Positions 1-5,041 of a stretch of DNA of 5,647 bases are shown here, in pieces. How positions within the stretch are numbered: the stretch's first letter is position 1; each line of letters begins with the position of its first letter. The stretch comes from Thermoflexus sp. (GTDB taxonomy: Bacteria; Chloroflexota; Anaerolineae; B4-G1; DUEL01), in the NCBI GenBank assembly GCA_028276215.1, contig JAPYWT010000182.1, positions 1 to 5,647 of the forward strand. Direction: 5' to 3'. A model generated the notes under the pieces. That model made no database searches. It was not told the DNA's origin and was given only the letters and a program-made list of their open reading frames with translations. The translations under genes and the position numbers were made by a program.

Positions 1-339
1 ATCGCGGCCTGGGACCCCGACCAGGTCTACGTGATTGACTATTTCGGCGACCCGGTCCAGGCGGTGGAAAAACTCCGGGCCGACCCCGTCGCCCGGAACC
101 TGCGGGCCGTGCAGGCCGGGCAGGTCTATGCCTTCCCCAAAGACACCTACAGTTGGGACCAGCCCGACGCCCGCTGGATTCTGGGCCTGCAGTGGCTGGC
201 CTCTCACATCCACCCGGACCGCTTCGCCGACCTGGACATCCTCCAGGAGTTCACGACGTTCTACCGGACCCTCTACCGTCTGGACGACAGCGCGATAGAG
301 GGCCAGTTGCGCCCGCTGCTGCGGGGGTCGCTCCCGTGA
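1..339 (+). CDS. ABC importer substrate-binding protein, iron-complex/cobalamin (BtuF/FhuD-like) type, 3' end only
   Basis: The frame is open from the first base of the window and ends at TGA 337-339, giving the last 112 residues; the start lies upstream. The residues WDPDQVYVIDYFGD near the beginning, RAVQAGQVYAFP in the middle and PDARWILGLQWLA followed by HPDRF match the C-terminal lobe of the Periplasmic_BP_2 fold. In that family this lobe closes over a ferric chelate, haem or cobalamin outside the membrane and delivers it to a FecCD/BtuC permease. The gene overlaps the permease gene by 4 bases and so belongs to the same operon. The signal peptide and N-lobe are missing from the window, so the substrate cannot be assigned. 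A related metal-oxyanion or other chelate binder is possible. Confidence 0.8.
   Translation: MAAWDPDQVYVIDYFGDPVQAVEKLRADPVARNLRAVQAGQVYAFPKDTYSWDQPDARWILGLQWLASHIHPDRFADLDILQEFTTFYRTLYRLDDSAIEGQLRPLLRGSLP
323..327 (+). promoter_or_regulatory. Ribosome binding site that fixes the permease GTG start
   Basis: A GGGGG run inside the end of the binding-protein gene lies 8 bases before GTG 336-338. It supports this internal GTG over the much earlier ATG at 153, whose reading would add 61 Pro/Arg/Gly-rich residues that are only a frame shadow of the binding-protein gene. Confidence 0.55.
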
Positions 340-1322
340 CCTGGCGCGCGTACCGGACCGGCCTCTCCCTCATCCTGCTGGTGCTTCTGGTCACGGCGGC
401 CATCTCCGTCTTCTTCGGGCGCTACCCCCGACCGGGGTGGCTCCTGCCGGGCCGTCTGCGGGCCGACCCGCTGGCCGCGCAACTGGTCTGGAACCTGCGG
501 CTCCCCCGGGTGGCCGCGGCGGTCCTGGTCGGGGCGGCCCTCTCCGCCAGCGGGCTGACGCTCCAGATGCTCTTCCGCAACCCGCTGGTGGAGCCGGGCT
601 TCCTGGGCGTCTCCCAGGGGGCGGCCTTCGGCGCGGCCTTCTCCATCCTGTACCTGAGCCGTTCGCCGCTGGCAATCCAGGCCAGCGCCGCCGCGTTCGC
701 CCTGCTGGGCCTCTGGCTGACGTATTTCCTGGCCGGGCACCTCCGCTACGGCGGCTGGATTCTGCGCATGGTCCTGGCCGGGATTGCCGTCTCGGCCCTC
801 TTCTCCGCCGGGGTCGGGATGCTCAAGTACCTGGCGGACCCGCTGACCCAACTGCCGGAGATCACCTTCTGGCTGCTGGGTGGGCTGTGGAGCACCCGCT
901 GGCAGAACTTTCTACCCATTCTGCCGGTCAGCGCTCTTGCCCTGGTGGTGCTCTTCCTGGCCCGCTGGCGGATGAACGTGCTCTCGCTGGAGGAGGAGAC
1001 GGCCTTCTCCCTGGGCGCCGCGCCGGGGCGGGAGCGGGCCCTCCTCCTGCTGGCCGCCGTCGGGGCGACCGCCGCCGTCGTCTCCCTGGCCGGGACCGTT
1101 GGCTGGGTGGGGCTCATTGTCCCCCATCTGGCCCGACGGTTCTTCGGCGCCGACGCCCGCCGCGCGCTCCCGGCCTCTCTGCTCCTGGGCGGCCTCTTCG
1201 TCCTGCTCTGCGACGACCTGGCCCGCACCGTCACCGCAGGCGAAGTCCCGCTGGGCATCCTCACCTCCCTCTTCGGCGCGGCCGCCTTTCTGGTCATCCT
1301 GACCCGGTTCGGGATCAAATAA
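336..1322 (+). CDS. FecCD/BtuC-family ABC transporter permease
   Basis: This is the membrane subunit of a type II ABC importer, moving ferric-siderophore, haem or corrinoid across the inner membrane. From GTG 336 it has 328 residues, the usual family length, and is hydrophobic throughout with about ten probable helices. Family motifs appear in order: RLPRVAAAVLVGAALSASG at 55-73, FRNPLVEPGFLGVSQGAA at 80-97, LSLEEETAFSLG at 216-227 in the cytoplasmic loop expected to touch the ATPase, GTVGWVGLIVPHLAR at 253-267, DDLART at 293-298 and EVPLGILTSLFGAAAF at 303-318. The last motif lacks the proline often seen as GAPFF, a minor variant. The start overlaps the preceding stop as GTGA, which suggests translational coupling. 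The ATPase gene follows after 94 bases. The family assignment is firm; the substrate is not. Confidence 0.93.
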   Translation: MTWRAYRTGLSLILLVLLVTAAISVFFGRYPRPGWLLPGRLRADPLAAQLVWNLRLPRVAAAVLVGAALSASGLTLQMLFRNPLVEPGFLGVSQGAAFGAAFSILYLSRSPLAIQASAAAFALLGLWLTYFLAGHLRYGGWILRMVLAGIAVSALFSAGVGMLKYLADPLTQLPEITFWLLGGLWSTRWQNFLPILPVSALALVVLFLARWRMNVLSLEEETAFSLGAAPGRERALLLLAAVGATAAVVSLAGTVGWVGLIVPHLARRFFGADARRALPASLLLGGLFVLLCDDLARTVTAGEVPLGILTSLFGAAAFLVILTRFGIK

Positions 1323-1324
1323 AC

Positions 1325-1350
1325 CACGAAGGACACGAAGGACACGAAGG
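1325..1350 (+). repeat. Tandem 9-base repeat CACGAAGGA, nearly three copies
   Basis: The unit CACGAAGGA occurs at 1325-1333 and 1334-1342, then CACGAAGG at 1343-1350, starting just after the permease stop codon. Similar GAAGGACAC repeats recur between genes in many bacterial genomes and give spurious HEGHEG peptides when translated; that is recalled, not checked. It lies within the importer operon and its function is unknown. Confidence 0.8.
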
Positions 1351-1354
1351 TTTT

Positions 1355-1387
1355 GTCGGCGCAGGCCGACAACCGGCACGAAGTGCC
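1355..1387 (+). repeat. Two adjacent small hairpins between permease and ATPase genes
   Basis: GTCGGC (1355-1360) pairs perfectly with GCCGAC (1365-1370) across a 4-base loop. GGCAC (1375-1379) pairs with GTGCC (1383-1387) across a 3-base loop. The first is preceded, not followed, by TTTT, so it does not look like a + strand intrinsic terminator. Either may stabilise or process the operon mRNA, or be part of a dispersed repeat that includes the tandem repeat just upstream. Confidence 0.5.
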
Positions 1388-1416
1388 CAGAGAGGGCGAT
1401 TTCAATCGGCTGAAAA

Positions 1417-2208
1417 ATGACCCATCATCCCATCCTTTCCCTGCACAACGTCTGGTTTACCTACCCCAACGGTTCCCGCGCTGTTCTCCAGGACATCTCC
1501 CTGGAGGTGCGCCCGGGCACCGTCAACGCCGTCCTGGGGCCGAACGGGGCGGGGAAGAGCACCCTGCTGCACCTGATTCTGGGCCTGTACCCGCCCCAAC
1601 GGGGGGAGATTCGGGTCGGCGGACGCCCACTCACCGCACACTCCCGCCAGCACCTGAGCCGCCAGATCGCCCTGGTCCCCCAGCGGGAGCACATCCCCTT
1701 TGAGTTCCGCGTCCTGGAATACGTCCTTCTGGGCCGGACTCCGCACCTGGACTTCCTGCAGATGCCCGGCCCCGAGGACGTCCGGGCCGCCCGGCGCGCG
1801 CTGGAGCAACTGGGCATCGCCGACCTGGCCGACCGGCGTGTCTCCGCCCTGAGCGGCGGCGAGCACCAGTTGGTCCTCATCGCCCGCGCCGTCGCCCAGG
1901 AGACCCCCATCCTGCTCTTGGACGAGCCGACGGCCCACCTGGACCTGGCCAACCAGCGGCGCATCCTGACCCTGCTGCGGGGTCTGGCCGGGCAGGGCAA
2001 GACCGTCCTCTTCACCACCCACGACCCCGATACCGCGCTGGCGGTGGCGGACGAGTGCGTCCTGATGCGGGCCGGGCGCATCCTGCATCAGGGCCCGGTG
2101 GCCGACGTCCTGACCACCGAGAAATTGACCCAGACCTACGAGACCCCCCTGCGCGTCCTCCCGGTGGACGGCACCCGGGTCGTCCTGCTGGATTTTGCAC
2201 CTCAATGA
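1417..2208 (+). CDS. ABC importer ATP-binding protein (FhuC/BtuD/HmuV-like)
   Basis: This 263-residue cytoplasmic ATPase powers the preceding permease. The nucleotide-binding motifs are complete: A-loop aromatic Tyr16, Walker A GPNGAGKST at 41-49, Q-loop Gln89 in VPQRE, signature LSGGE at 145-149 (the E variant is common in cobalamin and haem ATPases), Walker B ILLLDEP at 165-171, D-loop AHLD at 173-176 and H-loop His202 in TTHDP. The 263-residue length suits the FepC/BtuD group. An in-frame TGA at 1411-1413 makes ATG 1417 the earliest possible start. No good Shine-Dalgarno lies at the normal distance; the nearest purine run, GAGAGGG, ends 20 bases away, so translation may be weak or depend on the upstream structure. 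No terminator is visible after the stop. Confidence 0.94.
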   Translation: MTHHPILSLHNVWFTYPNGSRAVLQDISLEVRPGTVNAVLGPNGAGKSTLLHLILGLYPPQRGEIRVGGRPLTAHSRQHLSRQIALVPQREHIPFEFRVLEYVLLGRTPHLDFLQMPGPEDVRAARRALEQLGIADLADRRVSALSGGEHQLVLIARAVAQETPILLLDEPTAHLDLANQRRILTLLRGLAGQGKTVLFTTHDPDTALAVADECVLMRAGRILHQGPVADVLTTEKLTQTYETPLRVLPVDGTRVVLLDFAPQ

Positions 2209-2253
2209 GGCCGCATGCGTGTCAAGTCAAATTACGTGAGTAAACGCGACCGC

Positions 2254-2281
2254 TTGCCTGAAACGACAATTGGTGTATAAT
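2254..2281 (+). promoter_or_regulatory. Sigma-70-type promoter for the histidine kinase gene
   Basis: TTGCCT (2254-2259) and a perfect TATAAT (2276-2281) are separated by 16 bases. The site lies in an AT-richer stretch of an otherwise GC-rich window. Transcription would begin near 2288, giving a leader of just under 100 bases before ATG 2385. The remaining intergenic sequence shows no convincing terminator for the importer operon; CGCATGCG at 2212-2219 is only a short palindrome. Confidence 0.65.
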
Positions 2282-2313
2282 ACATAATACTCAAAGAAGC
2301 AGCCACAGATGCT

Positions 2314-2346
2314 GGGACTAAAGGGGGCGGGGGGCTGTCCATCGGG
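2314..2346 (+). other. G-rich stretch in the kinase mRNA leader
   Basis: Four G runs, at 2314-2316, 2323-2327, 2329-2334 and 2344-2346, lie on the sense strand between the promoter and the kinase start. The loops are 6, 1 and 9 bases, so a G-quadruplex is possible but not of the tightest class. The ribosome binding site AGGAAA (2375-2380) lies downstream of it. Confidence 0.35.
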
Positions 2347-2384
2347 CTGACACCGAAGCACAAGGCTCGTGGGCAGGAAACAGA

Positions 2385-4685
2385 ATGGCCGAAAAAATTC
2401 GCTATCCACGTCTCTTTCGGGCTTTCTCCTGGACATTACTGGCCATCGGACTGGCTCCCCTGATCTTTCTCACCCGCGCGACGCCTCCGGAGAACTGGTT
2501 CCCCCTGGCCGTTTTCCTCCCCCTGGTTCTGGTCGCAGACCGTTTCGCCATCCTGATGCCAGGAAATGTCTATCTCTCCCTGGAGACCACGTTCCATCTG
2601 GCCTGTGCGCTGATTTATAGCCCGGTGATGGCGGCGTGGTTGGCGGGCATCAGCGCCTTTATCAGCGAACTGGTCATCTTCCGCCGGTTGCCTGATTTCG
2701 CGGCCCGCACTGCCGGGATGTACATTGTGATGTGGCTGGTCGGCGGGGCCGCGTACAACGCCCTGGGAGGAGCAGTCCCCCTGAACCGACTGGCAGGGCC
2801 CGAACTGGGATACGCCCTGTTGCTCTTCCTGACGGTCACCGCCGTGAACTACGGGGTGATGGCGATAGACAGTTTCCTGCGCGGCACCTCCTTTTCTGAC
2901 TACATGTTCCGGGTCGCCCCGCGCATTGTGATGTTCAAGGCGGCCTTCGCCCCCTTCGGAATTTCTGGAGCCGTTACCTACACCGCTTTCGGCCCCATCG
3001 GCGGCCTCTTCGTCGCCCTCGGTTTCCTGACGGCGACCGTGGCCGTTTGGGGATTGCAACAGGTTTCGGAACAACTGCAGCAGCGGATGGCAACATTAGA
3101 CCTGCTCAACGAAATTGGGCAGACCATCAGTTCCTCGCTGGAAATGGAGCCGCTCCTCAACCTGATTTACGAGGGGACGAGCCGGTTGATGGATGCGAGC
3201 AATTTCTGGATCGTCCTCTACGACCGGGAGCGGGGAGAAGTGTGCTATGAGTTAATCTACGATCAGGGGCAACGGTTCCCGCCGGAACGGCTCCCATATG
3301 ACCCCACCCGCTTTCTCTCGGCATACGTCATAGAGCGCCGTGAACCTCTCTTCCTTTCCACCCAGGAAGAGGTCCAAAAGGTGCCCATCTATCTGGAGAC
3401 TACGGGGTCCGGGCGGTGCCCGGAATCACTGATCGCCGTACCTCTTCTCTTCCGGGGGCGCGCGGTTGGCGCGATCTCGGTGCAGAGTTACGAACCCTAC
3501 GCTTTCCGTCGGGAGGACCTGGAAATCCTGATGATGATGGCCACTCAGGCCGGGATCGCACTGGAGAATGCCCGCCTGTTCCAAGAGGTGGAGGCCAGTC
3601 AACAATATCTACGGGCAATCCTGGATAGCGTGGACTACGCCGTCATGGTGACCGATCTGAACGGACAGGTGCGGCTGGCGAATCGGACAACGGAGAACGT
3701 TTTCGGCGTCCACGAGTCGGAAATCATCAACCGCCCCCTCGCCGACGTCATCGGCCATCAGAGTCTGCGCGAGGTTGCCGAACGGATCACCCGGGGAGAA
3801 GTGACAGGGCGGGAAAGCATTCAGGTCTCCCTGAGCGACGACCGGATTATGGCCACTCAGGTGGCTCCGATCCTGGATGCCCAGGGAGAGCGGGTGGGAT
3901 ATGTGCTGGCCATGGCCGATGTCACCGCCCTGCACCGGCTGAGCCAGTTGAAATCCCAGGTCATCCGGATCGCCTCCCATGACCTGCGCAATCCCCTGCA
4001 ACTGGCCGGTGGCTTCTTCCACATTCTCCTGGAAGAACTCCCCCCGCTGACGGAAATGCAGGCCAATCTGGCTCAGCGGATTACCCATCACCTGAAGACA
4101 ATGGAGCGACTCATTGACGAGTTGCTGGAACTGGAACGGGTGGAAATCTCCGCGGAGCGCCCGGAGGAACTCCTGGATATGGGACTGTTGGTCCAACAGG
4201 CGGCGAGCGAATATCGCTGGCAGGCAGAGATGAAGGGATTGCGATTCTGGACCGAGGTCACCCAGGACATTTCACCCGTACGGGGCAATCATCGGATGCT
4301 CCTCCAGGCGATTGGCAATCTCCTGGACAACGCGATCAAATACACTCCCGAAGGAGGGACCATCACCCTGCGCCTGTGGGAGGAGGGCGGAGAAGTCATT
4401 CTCACGGTAAAAGACACGGGGGTGGGTATCCCTCCGGAAGCGCTTCCCCACATATTTGAACACTTCTATCGCGCCCACCAGCCCGGAACAGAGCATGTCT
4501 CTGGAACGGGGCTGGGCTTGAGCCTGGTCCAGAGCATTGTTCGGGAACACCGCGGGCGAGTCTGGGTGGAGAGCGAGGGGGTACCCGGGAAGGGCTCGTT
4601 ATTTGGCATCGCCCTGCCTGCCGCCAGGGAGCAGCCGGAAAGATATCCGGTTGACTTGCCAGATCAAGAAAATATGGTACAATAA
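2385..4685 (+). CDS. Membrane-bound GAF-PAS sensor histidine kinase
   Basis: This 766-residue two-component sensor starts at ATG 2385, with AGGA ending 6 bases upstream. Residues 12-223 hold about six hydrophobic segments with short loops, an integral-membrane sensing module rather than a large external domain. A helical linker near 224-247 leads to a GAF domain (about 238-397), a PAS domain (about 403-515, with DSVDYAVMVTDLNG at 414-427) and the HisKA dimerisation helix pair. The H-box is SHDLRNPL with phospho-acceptor His532. The ATPase domain has the N-box GNLLDNAIKY (644-653), G1 DTGVGIP (677-683), F-box IFEHFYR (690-696) and G2 GTGLGLSL (707-714), so it should be an active kinase. No receiver or regulator gene is adjacent in the window, so partner and signal are unknown. 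The gene looks less GC-rich than the importer genes. Its last codons also contain the probable promoter of the downstream tRNA gene. Confidence 0.93.
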   Translation: MAEKIRYPRLFRAFSWTLLAIGLAPLIFLTRATPPENWFPLAVFLPLVLVADRFAILMPGNVYLSLETTFHLACALIYSPVMAAWLAGISAFISELVIFRRLPDFAARTAGMYIVMWLVGGAAYNALGGAVPLNRLAGPELGYALLLFLTVTAVNYGVMAIDSFLRGTSFSDYMFRVAPRIVMFKAAFAPFGISGAVTYTAFGPIGGLFVALGFLTATVAVWGLQQVSEQLQQRMATLDLLNEIGQTISSSLEMEPLLNLIYEGTSRLMDASNFWIVLYDRERGEVCYELIYDQGQRFPPERLPYDPTRFLSAYVIERREPLFLSTQEEVQKVPIYLETTGSGRCPESLIAVPLLFRGRAVGAISVQSYEPYAFRREDLEILMMMATQAGIALENARLFQEVEASQQYLRAILDSVDYAVMVTDLNGQVRLANRTTENVFGVHESEIINRPLADVIGHQSLREVAERITRGEVTGRESIQVSLSDDRIMATQVAPILDAQGERVGYVLAMADVTALHRLSQLKSQVIRIASHDLRNPLQLAGGFFHILLEELPPLTEMQANLAQRITHHLKTMERLIDELLELERVEISAERPEELLDMGLLVQQAASEYRWQAEMKGLRFWTEVTQDISPVRGNHRMLLQAIGNLLDNAIKYTPEGGTITLRLWEEGGEVILTVKDTGVGIPPEALPHIFEHFYRAHQPGTEHVSGTGLGLSLVQSIVREHRGRVWVESEGVPGKGSLFGIALPAAREQPERYPVDLPDQENMVQ
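4656..4683 (+). promoter_or_regulatory. Probable tRNA-Gln promoter inside the 3' end of the kinase gene
   Basis: TTGCCA (4656-4661) and TACAAT (4678-4683) each match five of six consensus bases and are 16 apart, the same spacing as the kinase promoter. The -10 box overlaps the first base of the kinase TAA stop. Initiation near 4690 would give a 5' leader of only a few bases before the tRNA. An alternative pair in the same stretch is TTGACT (4651-4656) with TATGGT (4673-4678), also 16 apart. Confidence 0.6.
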
Positions 4686-4693
4686 TCCCACCT

Positions 4694-4764
4694 TGGGGGC
4701 TCGTCTAAGGGTAGGACAGCAGACTCTGGATCTGCGTGTGGGGGTTCGAATCCTCCGCCCCCAG
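4694..4764 (+). tRNA. tRNA-Gln, anticodon CTG
   Basis: A complete cloverleaf can be drawn. The acceptor stem TGGGGGC (4694-4700) pairs perfectly with GCCCCCA (4757-4763). The D stem is GTC (4703-4705) with GAC (4715-4717), the loop containing GGGTAG. The anticodon stem GCAGA (4719-4723) pairs with TCTGC (4731-4735), and the loop CTCTGGA places CTG at 4726-4728, reading CAG codons. The T stem GGGGG (4740-4744) pairs with CCTCC (4752-4756) with one G-U pair around TTCGAAT. A U1-A72 first pair and G73 discriminator are typical of bacterial tRNA-Gln. The 3' CCA is not encoded (CCT follows) and must be added after transcription. The gene starts 8 bases after the kinase stop. Confidence 0.95.
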
Positions 4765-4783
4765 CCTGTATGGTCAGAGGCGC

Positions 4784-4801
4784 GCAGGGCCCTATCCCTG
4801 C
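4784..4801 (+). other. Small stem-loop just after tRNA-Gln
   Basis: GCAGGG (4784-4789) pairs with CCCTGC (4796-4801) over a 6-base loop, 19 bases past the tRNA end. It has no T tract. It could mark the 3' trailer removed during tRNA maturation or be chance in GC-rich sequence. Confidence 0.3.
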
Positions 4802-4815
4802 CACACAGAAATGGC

Positions 4816-4851
4816 GGGCCGCCTCGCTGGCGTGAGGCGGCCCCTTTGTTT
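4816..4851 (+). terminator. Intrinsic terminator after tRNA-Gln
   Basis: GGGCCGCCTC (4816-4825) pairs perfectly with GAGGCGGCCC (4834-4843). The stem can extend by a G-U and a C-G pair, leaving a TGGC loop. It is followed by CTTTGTTT (4844-4851). It is the only convincing terminator in the window and would serve the tRNA and any kinase transcript reading through it. Confidence 0.8.
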
Positions 4852-4891
4852 CACGGGCCACACACAATGCGCCTCAACAAGCCAGTTGCAC

Positions 4892-4994
4892 GTTGGGGCG
4901 TAACTATTCAGGTTTCCTCACCCCACCCCCGCCGCCTGCGGCGGCAGCGGCGAAGCCGCTGGGGGAGGGGTGAGGCTGAACAGTACGTTGGGGC
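4892..4994. repeat. Direct repeat GTTGGGGC flanking the palindromic element
   Basis: GTTGGGGC occurs at 4892-4899 and again at 4987-4994, immediately outside the two ends of the palindromic element, as a target-site duplication would. The identity extends two bases to the left (AC), giving 10 identical bases, 4890-4899 and 4985-4994, though the right-hand AC is also part of the element's terminal repeat. The repeat may instead be an internal part of a larger repeat family. Confidence 0.5.
4900..4986. mobile_element. MITE/REP-like palindromic element with T-shaped core
   Basis: The 60-base core (4916-4975) is organised as four 15-base blocks. The outer stem 4916-4930 pairs with 4961-4975 (CCTCACCCC with GGGGTGAGG, an A-A mismatch, then CCCCC with GGGGG). 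Inside are two back-to-back hairpins: GCCGCC/GGCGGC at 4931-4945 and AGCGGC/GCCGCT at 4946-4960, each with a 3-base loop. The second contains GCGAAGC, known as an unusually stable DNA mini-hairpin. The outer stem continues as TTCAG (4907-4911) with CTGAA (4976-4980) past a 4-base bulge. The ends GTAACTATTCAG and CTGAACAGTAC form imperfect inverted repeats. It has no coding capacity and would depend on a transposase elsewhere. The folding is seen; mobility is inferred. Confidence 0.6.
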
Positions 4995-5012
4995 AAAGGG
5001 GAGTATCATCAC

Positions 5013-5024
5013 CCTGAATTCAGG
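5013..5024. promoter_or_regulatory. Perfect 12-base palindrome upstream of galE
   Basis: CCTGAATTCAGG lies 17 bases before the galE start and just downstream of a TATCAT (5004-5009) that could act as a -10 box, although no good -35 is visible. A dyad at a transcription start could be an operator. The half-site TTCAGG also occurs at 4907-4912 at the edge of the palindromic element, so it may be related to that element. Confidence 0.3.
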
Positions 5025-5041
5025 CCAACCAGGAGGGAGCG

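Noticed and set aside
1325..1350. Tandem repeat as part of a CRISPR array
   Set aside because: The 9-base units are contiguous with no spacers and are far too short for CRISPR repeats.
746..1405. 219-residue minus-strand frame including a SFVSFVV segment from the tandem repeat
   Set aside because: It is mostly antisense to the permease, and the repeat-derived peptide is a known type of spurious translation.
437..1420. 327-residue + frame overlapping the permease gene
   Set aside because: The translation is Pro/Arg/Gly-rich low-complexity sequence typical of an off-frame reading of GC-rich DNA, and the true frame has clear FecCD motifs.
1402..2205. 267-residue minus-strand open frame opposite the ATPase gene
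   Set aside because: It is an antisense shadow of a gene with all ABC ATPase motifs; its product is Gly/Gln/Asp-rich with no recognisable domain.
2212..2219. CGCATGCG palindrome after the ATPase stop as a terminator or operator
   Set aside because: It is only 8 bases, has no loop or T tract, and is expected by chance in GC-rich sequence.
4916..4975. Palindromic core read as an intrinsic terminator
   Set aside because: No T tract follows on either strand (CTGAACAG on +, AAACCTGA on -), and a good terminator already exists at 4816-4851.
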